Assembly: GCF_024170285.1 (NCBI RefSeq) | Contig: NZ_JALJXV010000013.1 | Coordinates: 1-64,000 of the forward strand | Direction: 5' to 3' | DNA from: Natronocella acetinitrilica | GTDB taxonomy: Bacteria > Pseudomonadota > Gammaproteobacteria > Nitrococcales > Aquisalimonadaceae | DNA length: 64,000 bases | Shown: positions 36,531-43,952 of the stretch, piece after piece | Layout of the letters: every line of letters begins with the position of its first letter | Position numbering within the stretch: position 1 is the first letter of the stretch | Notes under the pieces: generated by a model | Told to the model about the DNA's origin: nothing | Database searches by the model: none | Seen by the model: the letters and a program-made list of their open reading frames with translations, nothing else | Translations under genes and position numbers: made by a program

Positions 36531-37151
36531 TTGTTAGGCCAAATTGACCGGTTCGAAGTGACTCGTGTCCATGGAATGAATGCGTTATGGAGCCTGTCGG
36601 ACGCCTATCAGGCGTGGATAGAATACGACAAATGGAAAGCGAAATCTGACGCCGAGTCATGGGACGAGAAATGTAAAACAGCCGACTCAACTGGAACGCG
36701 AGTTTGGGCACTAGAATCGGCAATTTTCTCCAAGCTGACGCAGACGATTGTTCTTTACCAAGCGTCCATGGAAGCAATTCTGTCAAATGCGTTCGCGTCA
36801 AGTGGGACAGTCGCTGATGCTGTGGATGGGAACGGTTTTAAGAGAGACTGGGAGGCCGCGCTTCATGCGGTTGGGGAGAGCACTCAGGAGTTCATGAAGT
36901 ACGAAAGCGATTTCTACAAAGAAATGCGGATCCCTTTAACTCATCTTCATCCGAATTCAGATGATAAATTGAACAAGATCCGCACAATTGATTTTCGGCG
37001 AGTGTACACAGGGGTGCGCTATGGCTGGTGGGCCCACATACGCCTTCTAAGGGGCTCAGGCTTAGGAACCGGGGAACTGTGCGCCAACTGGGAATATATT
37101 TGCAGCGGCGTACGCCTGCCGCCCGACCTTTATCCGGAATCATACCCGTAG
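36531..37151 (+). CDS. Cassette 2: protein of unknown function
   Basis: A 206-residue soluble, mostly helical protein with many Trp residues (for example YQAWIEYDKWKAK near 25, and WWAHIRLLRGSGLG near 168). Not recognised; orphan proteins are usual in integron cassettes. The start is a TTG with GGAGG 10 bases upstream. Cassette bounds are 36495-37285, and its first bases TTATGAGC complement the GCTCATAA of its attC. GC is low compared with the chromosome. Confidence 0.75.
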   Translation: MLGQIDRFEVTRVHGMNALWSLSDAYQAWIEYDKWKAKSDAESWDEKCKTADSTGTRVWALESAIFSKLTQTIVLYQASMEAILSNAFASSGTVADAVDGNGFKRDWEAALHAVGESTQEFMKYESDFYKEMRIPLTHLHPNSDDKLNKIRTIDFRRVYTGVRYGWWAHIRLLRGSGLGTGELCANWEYICSGVRLPPDLYPESYP

Positions 37152-37202
37152 TTGGCCGTATATATCATGGGAACTTCAGAGCGGGACCTTAATTTGGGAG
37201 CC

Positions 37203-37294
37203 GCTCATAACAAGTCGCTTAAGTTCGTTCCCGGCCTTGCGGCCACGCACCGGACGGCCCTGTCGGGCCGCCGCTTAGCTATTCGTTAGCGTTT
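37203..37294 (+). other. attC site 2
   Basis: Left core GCTCATAAC (37203-37211), which complements the beginning of its own cassette, and right core GTTAGCG (37285-37291). AAGTCGCTTAAG on the left pairs imperfectly with CTTAGCTATT on the right; the central part holds GGCCTTGCGGCC and GGCCCTGTCGGGCC hairpins. Confidence 0.85.
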
Positions 37295-37483
37295 CATCCG
37301 GGTTCGCCAGTATCCAGGCCGCCGGGAATGATGGGCGAAGGCGAGCACACTGATGAGATTGGGGGTAGGTAGAAGAATAATGTCATATGGAAACCGGCGC
37401 AGAATCAGGCGCCTGACTCCTTTCTCGCCCAGGGAACCGGGCATCGTGGAACCAGTCACCAGTCCGTCTTCGAGCAGGTCTAT
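37286..37483 (-). pseudogene. Cassette 3: RelE/ParE-type toxin, N-terminally truncated
   Basis: The minus strand encodes LLEDGLVTGSTMPGSLGEKG VRRLILRRFPYD and LAFAHHSRRPGYWRTRMKR, the C-terminal two thirds of a RelE/ParE-superfamily toxin (the RRFPYD and AFAHxxRRPGYW blocks are diagnostic). Its N-terminus is cut off by a 268-bp MITE-like element. The stop codon TAA coincides with the TTA of the attC 2 core, so the gene runs against the array direction. No antitoxin remains beside it. Confidence 0.8.
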
Positions 37484-37751
37484 GGAAGCGCTGAAGTATT
37501 CACGCCGCTGCGTTACACACGGATTTTTCGTGATGCTAGGCGCGGCGCGCAGCGTCGTGGTGGTTCCACGACCAAGCGTCGCAACAACGCAGCGCGGGAA
37601 ATCCGTGCGTAACCCCATGGGGCTCGGCCGGTTTTCGCCCATGGCGTTGTCGCAAGCCACCACAGGTAGAGCCACTACCTGCGGCACCTTATTCGTAGCC
37701 ACGAACGAAAACCGGACTCGAGCGCAGCGGCGTCAATACTTCAGCGCTTCC
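37484..37751. mobile_element. MITE-like element with 29-bp terminal inverted repeats
   Basis: Left end 37484-37512 (GGAAGCGCTGAAGTATTCAC...) and right end 37723-37751, whose complement differs at one base only (GGAAGCGCTGAAGTATTGAC...). The 268 bp between hold no gene. It interrupts the toxin gene of cassette 3. No clear target duplication. A partial match of the terminus (21 of 22 bp) occurs at 61804-61825. Confidence 0.8.
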
Positions 37752-37860
37752 CTAGAGGGGCGAAGTGTTTGATCTAAATGGAGCATGGAATGTTGTTGCT
37801 CAACCATGTGTCATTAACGGTGAAAAATCTCGATGTAAGTAATGAATTCGGAGGGCACTT

Positions 37861-38115
37861 ATGCAAAGTGACAAGTCGAGTCTCAAGCGAGAACGACAAC
37901 CCATGCCCGAGTTCGTAAAGCGTGCGTTGCTTGACAAGGGGCTCATGGGTGCCTACGACGAAAGGCCGCCGTATCAGAGGGATGACTACCTGCTCTGGAT
38001 TAATGATGCAAAGAGGCAAGCGACCAAGCAAAGACGGTTGCGTCAGATGCTCGACGAGCTTGAAACCGGTGGTGTCTACATGAACATGAAGCATCCGACC
38101 TCAAGGAAAAGATAG
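37861..38115 (+). CDS. Cassette 3: YdeI/OmpD-associated family protein
   Basis: An 84-residue protein corresponding to the C-terminal domain of the YdeI/OmpD-associated (bacteriocin-protection) family: YQRDDYLLWINDAKRQATKQ and LRQMLDELETGGVYMNM are characteristic. CGGAGGG precedes the ATG. Cytoplasmic. Similar genes are common integron cassette cargo; the precise function is not settled. Confidence 0.8.
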   Translation: MQSDKSSLKRERQPMPEFVKRALLDKGLMGAYDERPPYQRDDYLLWINDAKRQATKQRRLRQMLDELETGGVYMNMKHPTSRKR

Positions 38116-38183
38116 CTGTACGGCCCTCACCGGGAACGCTTGCACGATAGTGCCATCAGCCGACGCTCGTCCGTCGTGCGGCT

Positions 38184-38406
38184 ATGGCGGGCGTTGAGAG
38201 GCAAGCCTATGGAAATCGGTCAAAGGATGAGGTTGACCAGATCATCCGCTGGCTAACGGGCTATAGCCAGGCGGGCCTGGAGCAGCAAGTCGAAAGGCAG
38301 GTCGATTTTGGTTGGTGCCGGCATTGTCAACCCTGTTCCCGGCGGCGCTTCTGGTCTGGCTGGCTCGCTGCTTTGCGATTCGTTTCTGACGCGACTGCAG
38401 TGGAAC
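38184..38406 (+). pseudogene. DUF2200 fragment
   Basis: The frame holds [31 protein letters not shown], the central part of DUF2200 proteins, without the normal N-terminus, and after VDF it departs from the family (frameshift or recombination). It runs up to attC 3. The intact family is about 115 residues. A remnant only. Confidence 0.7.
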
Positions 38407-38464
38407 TCATAACATCAAACTGAAGCCGACGGGCTTACGCCCGCGGTTCAGCTTTGCGTTGGGC
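38407..38464 (+). other. attC site 3
   Basis: A compact, canonical 58-bp attC: TCATAAC, ATCAAACTGAAG, a stem CGGGC-TTAC-GCCCG, TTCAGCTTTG, then GTTGGGC. CAAACTGAA pairs with TTCAGCTTTG leaving one unpaired base. Its left core complements TTATGA, not the TTAGCG that begins this interval, which shows the interval is a fusion of cassette remnants. Confidence 0.9.
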
Positions 38465-38551
38465 TCGACAGCGTCTGTCCCTCCTCTCTCAATCGGTGCC
38501 GGTATGGATAGCCTACGGCTAGAGGTTACGCCGACTAATCACGCTTGCCGT

Positions 38552-38572
38552 TAATAACGCCTGGCGTTAATA
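38552..38572 (+). promoter_or_regulatory. Probable HigA operator
   Basis: TAATAACGCC-T-GGCGTTAATA is an inverted repeat with 8 of 10 bases symmetric, ending 8 bp before the higB start. Antitoxins of this type repress their own promoter by binding such palindromes (family knowledge). Confidence 0.65.
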
Positions 38573-38580
38573 TTTCCTAC

Positions 38581-38859
38581 ATGATTTTATCGTTCAGGTG
38601 TGCGGACACGGAGGCCCTTGCAGACGGCCGGCGCGTCAAGCGCTTCGTGAGCATCGAGTCAGTCGCGCGTCGCAAGCTTCGCCAGTTGCAGATTGCCGGT
38701 CGGCTCGAAGACCTCCGCGTTCCGCCTGGCAACCGGCTCGAAGCGCTCAAGGGCGATCGGGCCGGGCAACACAGTATCCGCGTGAACGGACAATTCCGCG
38801 TTTGTTTTCGCTGGACGACGGCGGGCGCCGAGGATGTGGAGATCGTGGATTACCACTGA
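38581..38859 (+). CDS. higB: Cassette 4: HigB-type toxin (RelE superfamily)
   Basis: A 92-residue mRNA interferase of the HigB/killer-protein group: MILSFRCADTEALADG start, RKLRQLQIAGRLEDLRVPPGNRLEAL centre, and HSIRVNGQFRVCFRW toward the end, where the catalytic basic residues lie. Toxin precedes antitoxin, as usual for higBA. The genes lie between attC 3 and attC 4 and so form a toxin-antitoxin cassette, which stabilises arrays. Confidence 0.92.
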   Translation: MILSFRCADTEALADGRRVKRFVSIESVARRKLRQLQIAGRLEDLRVPPGNRLEALKGDRAGQHSIRVNGQFRVCFRWTTAGAEDVEIVDYH

Positions 38860-38872
38860 GGGAGTGGAAGCA

Positions 38873-39190
38873 ATGCGTAAACTGGACCCTGTAACTCCTG
38901 GGGAGATGCTGCGCGAGGAGTTCCTGACGCCGATGGGCCTGTCGCAGTACCGCCTCGCCAAGGAGATCGATGTGCCAGCCCAGCGCATCGGCGAAATCGT
39001 GGCGGGCAAGCGCACCATCACTGCCGATACCGATCTGCGTCTTTGCCGATTTTTCGGGCTATCCAATGGATACTGGCTGCGGGCTCAAGCTGCTTACGAC
39101 ACGGAGGTGGCCGAGGAAGCCCTCTCCGAAACCCTTGCCAAGATCAGGCCTTGGCGGGAGTTGCAGTCTCGTCCCAATCACGGAGGCTAA
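38873..39190 (+). CDS. higA: Cassette 4: HigA-type antitoxin
   Basis: A 105-residue XRE/HigA antitoxin with a helix-turn-helix (GLSQYRLAKEIDVPAQRIGEIVAGKR, about 22-47) and RFFGLSNGYWLRAQAAYD. GGAG precedes the ATG at 38873; the frame is open further up within higB but family starts agree with MRKLDPVTPGEML. It neutralises HigB and represses the operon. Confidence 0.93.
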   Translation: MRKLDPVTPGEMLREEFLTPMGLSQYRLAKEIDVPAQRIGEIVAGKRTITADTDLRLCRFFGLSNGYWLRAQAAYDTEVAEEALSETLAKIRPWRELQSRPNHGG

Positions 39191-39272
39191 CCAGGCGGTC
39201 GCACGGACGCGGGAACACGTCGTGATTTTTCTCTAATGTCGGCAGCGGCGCCGTTCATCGCTGATGTTGGGC
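39184..39272 (+). other. attC site 4 (last of array)
   Basis: Left AGGCTAAC-CAGGCGGTCGCACGG and right GCCGTTCATCGCTGAT-GTTGGGC. The right core is identical to that of attC 3, and the right arm resembles that of attC 1. Pairing is imperfect. Immediately beyond lies the end of the HDAC-family gene, so the array stops here. Confidence 0.75.
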
Positions 39273-39309
39273 TGGCCGTCTTTGCGTGGAGCTCTAGCTT
39301 TTGGCCACT

Positions 39310-40398
39310 TTATCGGCTGCGCTGGACGCCCTTCGCAATGGCATCAATCAGCGTTTCTTGATGGTGCTGTAACGCTTGTCCGCCGACGCGGGCATACCAG
39401 GCGGCCAGGGGGTCATCCACCGCCGTGCGATGCGCTACCAGTTCTTCCAGCACGGCCAGCCCGCAGAAGGGTACATAGGTGGGCGAGTAGCCGCCTTCAT
39501 GGCAGATCAACACGCGGCCATCGCAGTGCTTCGAGGCCAGTGCGGTGATCTGGCGCGTCATTTCGCGGTAGGTCTCGCTGTAGCAGAGCATGCGGCCAAG
39601 CGGGTCGCTCATCCCGGCGTCGAAGCCGCAGGCGATGATGATCAGCTCCGGCGCGAACTGATCGATGGCTGGAATGACGATGCGCTCGAAGGCGGCGACA
39701 TAGGCCCCGTGTCCGCTGCCGGGCGGCAGTGGCACATTGATGTTGAAACCATGTCCGGAGCCTTCCCCCTTTTCTTCGCTTCCGCCACTGTCGACGGGGT
39801 AATAGCGGTCCTGATGCACGGAGATGGTCAGCACGTCCGGTGAATCATAGAAGGCGTCCTGCGTGCCGTTGCCGTGATGAACATCCCAGTCGATGACGGC
39901 GATCCGCTTGACCCCGTGCACGGCCTGGGCATGGTGGATGGCAATGACGGTATTACCGAACAGGCAGAACCCACGCCCACGGCCCGGCTCCGCATGATGG
40001 CCGCAGGGGCGCACCAGGGCGTAGGCCTTGTCCAAGCGGCCACTGAGCACGGCACTGGTCGCCTCCAGACAGCCGCCCACCGCCAGGCGGGCGATATCGA
40101 AGCCATTGGGGCCGAACACCGCGGCCTCTCCGGCGTCTCCGCCCCCGGCTTCGCTCAGGGCTCGAATCCGCTCGATGTAGTCCGGGGTATGGAAGTAGCC
40201 CAGTTCCGCTTCACTGGCCGCTCGGGCCGGTATGCGAACCAGGTGGTCCATCAGGCCACTGGCCTCGACCAGCGCGAACAGTCGCCGCTTGCTTTCCGGG
40301 CGATCGAAGGCGGGATAGGGTTCGGCCCACGGTGAGTTGGAGGCCCGGCCTGCGTCGTGCCAGGCATAGCGTTCATCCCAGACGATTCCGACACTCAT
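39310..40398 (-). CDS. Class II histone deacetylase family protein
   Basis: A 362-residue zinc amidohydrolase of the bacterial histone-deacetylase/acetylpolyamine amidohydrolase family. VRPCGHHAEPGRGRGFC (near 131) has the catalytic His pair, VIDWDVHHGNGTQDAFY (near 166) the zinc ligands Asp and His, and ACGFDAGMSDPLGRM (near 264) the third ligand. Start at MSVGIVWDE with a GAAGG ribosome site. Upstream is a small overlapping ORF; the divergent GlxA-type regulator may control it. Substrate unknown, perhaps an acetylated polyamine. Confidence 0.92.
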   Translation of the reverse strand: MSVGIVWDERYAWHDAGRASNSPWAEPYPAFDRPESKRRLFALVEASGLMDHLVRIPARAASEAELGYFHTPDYIERIRALSEAGGGDAGEAAVFGPNGFDIARLAVGGCLEATSAVLSGRLDKAYALVRPCGHHAEPGRGRGFCLFGNTVIAIHHAQAVHGVKRIAVIDWDVHHGNGTQDAFYDSPDVLTISVHQDRYYPVDSGGSEEKGEGSGHGFNINVPLPPGSGHGAYVAAFERIVIPAIDQFAPELIIIACGFDAGMSDPLGRMLCYSETYREMTRQITALASKHCDGRVLICHEGGYSPTYVPFCGLAVLEELVAHRTAVDDPLAAWYARVGGQALQHHQETLIDAIAKGVQRSR

Positions 40399-40517
40399 GG
40401 ATTCACCTTCGGGGCAGTCCTCATCAGGTGTTCCAGCCGGTTTTTCAGGCCGGTGGCCTGGGGCACACACTCCTGCAGCAGGAAGTTCTCGAACCATGTA
40501 GCGGTGAAGCGTTCCAT
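40395..40517 (-). CDS. Possible small protein coupled to HDAC gene
   Basis: A 40-residue ORF (MERFTATWFENFLLQECVPQ...) whose stop overlaps the HDAC start (ATGA), the form of translational coupling. It has moderate codon quality and an AGGAGCC ribosome site before ATG 40515-40517. Not recognised; could be a leader peptide or the tail of a decayed gene. Confidence 0.4.
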   Translation of the reverse strand: MERFTATWFENFLLQECVPQATGLKNRLEHLMRTAPKVNP

Positions 40518-40605
40518 GCCGGGCTCCTGTTGACGGGCGCACCTCCAAGTTTCCGGGTGGGGGCCAGGGGGCGTAAGATGGGAACGGGCCAATTCCTGTT
40601 CATTT

Positions 40606-41640
40606 ATGCCGCTTTCCGCCATGAACGCTGAATCGCATCCGCGTAAGCATGTCAGTCTGGTGGTGACGCCTGAAGTCATGCTCGGCACGCTTGCCGGCCT
40701 TTATGATGTGTTCAATTGCTTCGGGGCGCTCGACTGGTTCGATCCTTCCCTGAGTCGGCACCCGCCATTCTGTGTGGAACTGGTGTCCGCGCGCGCCGCG
40801 CAGCTGCCCATAGCGGGTGGATTGGCGCTGTCGAGCACTCGGCCGGTGGATGAAGTGCCCAAGACCGACATGATCATCATTCCATCGTTCATGGTGCCGG
40901 GCGGTGAGTGGCAAACGGGCCGACATCCTGAGCTGGTCAACTGGCTGGAGCGGATGCACGACCAAGGTGCCGAGATGTGCTCGGCCTGCTCAGGGACCCT
41001 GCTGCTGGCCGAGACGGGCTTGCTGGATGGCCGCACCGCCACCATGCACTGGGCCTATGCGGAGACGTTCCGACGGAACTTCCCCGCCGTCGCCCTCAAG
41101 CTGGACAAGGTGCTGGTCACGGAAGGCGAGCGCGATCAGTTCGTTATGTCCGGCGCCGCGTCGTCCTGGCACGATCTGAGCCTATACCTGATCAGCCGTC
41201 ATCTGGGCTCGTCGGTGGCCCAGGCCGTGGCCAAGTTTTTCGCCTTCGATTGCCACACCGATGGCATGGCGCCCTACAGCGTCTTTGTTCCGCCACTGAA
41301 TCATGGCGATGCGGAGATTCGACAGGTTCAGGCATGGATTGCCGAGTACATGGCCTGCCAGCACCCCGTTGAGGAAATGATCCGGCAATCCAGACTTCCC
41401 GAGCGAAGCTTCAAGCGGCGGTTTCGCAACGCAACCGGTTACGCGCCGATCCGTTACGTGCAGGAACTGCGCATCAACGAGGCCAAACGGCTACTCGAGC
41501 AGAGCCATCGAGGAATCGACGACATCGCCCACGCGGTGGGCTACGAAGACTCCGCCTTCTTCTGGCGTTTGTTCAAGCGACAGGTTGGCGTAACGCCTGC
41601 GACGCATCGGCGCAAGTTCCAACTGCCGCACAGTCGATGA
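40606..41640 (+). CDS. GlxA-type transcriptional regulator (DJ-1/PfpI + AraC domains)
   Basis: A 344-residue regulator. Residues about 15-190 form a DJ-1/PfpI-like amidotransferase domain (MCSACSGTLLLAETGLLDGR carries the nucleophile-elbow position), and 230-340 an AraC/XylS double helix-turn-helix (LPERSFKRRFRNATGYAPIRY, then IAHAVGYEDSAFFWRLFKRQ). Relatives sense quaternary amines or amino acids. Divergent from the HDAC gene, its likely target. An ATG at 40621 is an alternative start. Confidence 0.92.
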   Translation: MPLSAMNAESHPRKHVSLVVTPEVMLGTLAGLYDVFNCFGALDWFDPSLSRHPPFCVELVSARAAQLPIAGGLALSSTRPVDEVPKTDMIIIPSFMVPGGEWQTGRHPELVNWLERMHDQGAEMCSACSGTLLLAETGLLDGRTATMHWAYAETFRRNFPAVALKLDKVLVTEGERDQFVMSGAASSWHDLSLYLISRHLGSSVAQAVAKFFAFDCHTDGMAPYSVFVPPLNHGDAEIRQVQAWIAEYMACQHPVEEMIRQSRLPERSFKRRFRNATGYAPIRYVQELRINEAKRLLEQSHRGIDDIAHAVGYEDSAFFWRLFKRQVGVTPATHRRKFQLPHSR

Positions 41641-41828
41641 GAATGATGTGGAATAGTGGGAATGGCCCTGCAAGGCCATGCAGCCGATGCTCGCACCTCG
41701 CAGGGCTGATGGACCGCGTTCGGCACGCTTGGTGATGTGCTGCAAAATTCTTGCTTTATTGTCGATTCTTGAGCCCCCCATTCGACTCTCAGGTAGCACC
41801 ACGAACGACCTGATAGGGGAATGGAGAG

Positions 41829-42608
41829 ATGCTACTCAGCAACAAGAACGCCGTGATTTACGGGGCCGGCGGCGCGATTGGCCGCGTGGTTGCTCATGCG
41901 TTTGCCCGGGAAGGGGCAGTAATCTTTCTTGCCGGCCGTACCCTCTCGAAACTCGATGGCGTCGCGGAGGAGATTTCAGCTGCGGGCGGCATGGCCGAGA
42001 CTGCGGTTGTCGATGCACTGGAGAAACAGGTCATAGAAGCCCACGCCGCCGCCATTGTCGGCAAGGTGGGACGCATTGATATCTCTTTCAACGCCATCAG
42101 CATGGACGACGTCCAGGGCATCCCGCTCGCCGAGATGTCGCAGGAAGATTTCGTCCGCCCGATCGATATTGCCGTGCGGTCGCAGTTCCTGACAGCCACC
42201 GCCGCGGCCCGGCATATGGCCAGGCAGGGGCGCGGCGTGATACTGATACTCACAGCGACACCTGCGCGCCTGGCCATTCCACATTGCGGCGGTTTCGGCG
42301 TGGCATGCGCGGCGTTGGAAGCATTGAGCCGACAACTTGCCGCCGAGGTCGGCCCCAACGGCGTGCGGGTGGTATGCCTGCGTTCGGCCGGCTCACCGGA
42401 ATCGATCTCCGAGACGATGGATGTTCACGCTGCCGCTGGCAACATAGCGCGTGATGACTTCATCGCCTCGCTCGCGGAGATGACCGTGCTGAAGCGCTTA
42501 CCCGCCCTGGCCGAGGTCGGCGACGTCGCAGCTCTCGTCGCATCAGACTATGCAAGCCCGATGACCGGGACAGTCGCAAACATGACCTGCGGCGCGATCG
42601 TAGACTAG
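41829..42608 (+). CDS. SDR family protein lacking the catalytic Tyr
   Basis: A 259-residue short-chain-dehydrogenase-like protein with the nucleotide motif YGAGGAIG (about 10-17), and AGR and VDAL elements after it. The region where YXXXK should stand reads GGFGVACAALEAL, so Tyr and Lys are both missing, and the NNAG motif is changed to FNAIS. It may bind a nucleotide without normal dehydrogenase activity, or act as an isomerase-like protein. GAGAG precedes the ATG. Followed by a truncated GST. Confidence 0.85.
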   Translation: MLLSNKNAVIYGAGGAIGRVVAHAFAREGAVIFLAGRTLSKLDGVAEEISAAGGMAETAVVDALEKQVIEAHAAAIVGKVGRIDISFNAISMDDVQGIPLAEMSQEDFVRPIDIAVRSQFLTATAAARHMARQGRGVILILTATPARLAIPHCGGFGVACAALEALSRQLAAEVGPNGVRVVCLRSAGSPESISETMDVHAAAGNIARDDFIASLAEMTVLKRLPALAEVGDVAALVASDYASPMTGTVANMTCGAIVD

Positions 42609-42648
42609 AAACAGCGCCGCCCACCAATGGCATCAAGGAGAGCGTTCC

Positions 42649-42873
42649 ATGCCTCCTATCATTACTGCCTATGAGGATCCGCCCGATCGGGGCCAAGGCC
42701 TGGCACGTGACATGCCCGTGCGTTGGGCGCTTGAAGAAGTCGGCCAGCCGTATGACGTTCGCCTTTTGTCGTTCAGTTCAATGAAAGAGGCGGCACATCC
42801 TGCGCTGAACCCTTTCGGGCAAATCCCAGTTTCGATGCAGCATATAGGGCGCGGACTAACGTTAAGGGGGTAG
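42649..42873 (+). pseudogene. Glutathione S-transferase, N-terminal fragment
   Basis: The ORF begins as a GST N-terminal thioredoxin-like domain (VRWALEEVGQPYDVRLLSFS, then AHPALNPFGQIPV) but after the cis-Pro at about residue 60 goes into SMQHIGRGLTLRG and stops. The normal enzyme is about 210 residues, so the C-terminal domain is lost. The alpha/beta hydrolase gene starts 3 bp later, suggesting a deletion joined the two. Confidence 0.8.
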
Positions 42874-42876
42874 CTC

Positions 42877-43656
42877 ATGCAGCACATTACCTCACCAGAC
42901 GGTACGCGCGTTTCGTACGACGTATATGGCGCCGGGCCGCCCTTGGTGCTTGTGCATGGCAGCTTCAATGATCACAGAACGAACTGGGAGTTCGTAAAGC
43001 CATTCTTCGAGAAGCAGTTCACCGTGTACGCTCTCGCCCGCCGTGGCGGGACGGACGCGACCAAAGGCCATACTGTGGAAGACGAAAGCCGCGATGTCAG
43101 TGCGCTGATCGATTCGATCGAAGAACCTGTCTTCCTCCTTGGCCACTCCTATGGCGCGCAGGTCGCGCTCGGCGCGGCGGCCAACATTCTGGACCGCGTT
43201 CGCAAGTTGGTCCTTTACGAGCCTCCATGGCCAAGCACTATCCGCAGCGACACGCTTGCGCGGCTTGAGGAGCTGGCACAGGTAGGAAACTGGAATGAAC
43301 TGCCAGCGACACTCTTCCAAGAAACATTCTCTATCCCAATGCAGGAACTGGAAGAGCTACGCGCCACTGAGCACTGGCCGCTTATCGTGGCTGATGCGGA
43401 GGCCTCTCTGGAACAGCTGCGCGCACTGAGCCGCTACATTTTCAGCGCCGAGCGATTTCACGGGCTTCACGTTCCGGTGTTGCTCCAGGTGGGTACCGAA
43501 AGTCCCCGCGATAAATTTGTCACCGATACCCTGGCAGCAGTCCTTCCTGATGCCAGAGTCGAAGCGTCACCCGGTCAAGCGCACGAGGGAATAACAATGG
43601 CACCAGAACAGTATGCCGCGTCGGTGTTTCGCTTCTTGGCCCCGTTGAAAGCATAA
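42877..43656 (+). CDS. Alpha/beta hydrolase
   Basis: A 259-residue alpha/beta-hydrolase with oxyanion PLVLVHGSFNDHR near 25, nucleophile GHSYGAQ (Ser near 91), Asp region LLQVGTESPRD and His in AHEGI near 234. No signal peptide. Such enzymes are esterases or haloperoxidase-like; substrate unknown. It has an AAGGGGG ribosome site. The only downstream feature is degenerate DNA. Confidence 0.88.
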   Translation: MQHITSPDGTRVSYDVYGAGPPLVLVHGSFNDHRTNWEFVKPFFEKQFTVYALARRGGTDATKGHTVEDESRDVSALIDSIEEPVFLLGHSYGAQVALGAAANILDRVRKLVLYEPPWPSTIRSDTLARLEELAQVGNWNELPATLFQETFSIPMQELEELRATEHWPLIVADAEASLEQLRALSRYIFSAERFHGLHVPVLLQVGTESPRDKFVTDTLAAVLPDARVEASPGQAHEGITMAPEQYAASVFRFLAPLKA

Positions 43657-43723
43657 TCGGTGGCTACGCCCAACAATAGCTTGAACCCGGTTGGCCTTTC
43701 CGCTGACGCTCCGAAGCCGGCGG

Positions 43724-43786
43724 GTTAAGCTAGTCGCCAAGCGGCACGGTGTCAGCGATCAAACGCTGTACCCGTGCCGCAATCGC
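43724..43786 (+). pseudogene. IS3-family OrfA remnant
   Basis: The plus strand reads RRVKLVAKRHGVSDQTLYPC, the helix-turn-helix core of an IS3-type OrfA transposase, without the rest of the gene. It sits in a 296-bp stretch (43657-43952) between the hydrolase and the diguanylate cyclase that otherwise shows nothing clear. Left of it, 43669-43700 resembles half an attC (GCCCAAC then AATAGCTTGAACC). Confidence 0.5.
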
Positions 43787-43952
43787 AGCCGGCGATGCTG
43801 CACACCGGGCTCGTGGGCAGGCACCCGGACCGGTACGTATTTGCGAGCGGGCCCGCGCAGGGCGTTACGAGCTATTTTAATCGTGGCCGCGATGGCGCCG
43901 TAAGGGGGCTCCCTGTTCGGGCGTTGGCTACTGCTTGTTCGCAGGTAATGAG

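Noticed and set aside
36532-36538. GTTAGGC, the classic cassette core, at the start of the cassette 2 gene
   Set aside because: No attC arm on its left side, and cassette 2 boundaries at 36495 and 37285 are already explained by complementary ends.
37861-38115. YdeI-like gene regarded as a truncated pseudogene
   Set aside because: Only the C-terminal domain of larger relatives is present, but the gene has a good ribosome site and complete domain and similar short forms are typical, so it was kept as intact.
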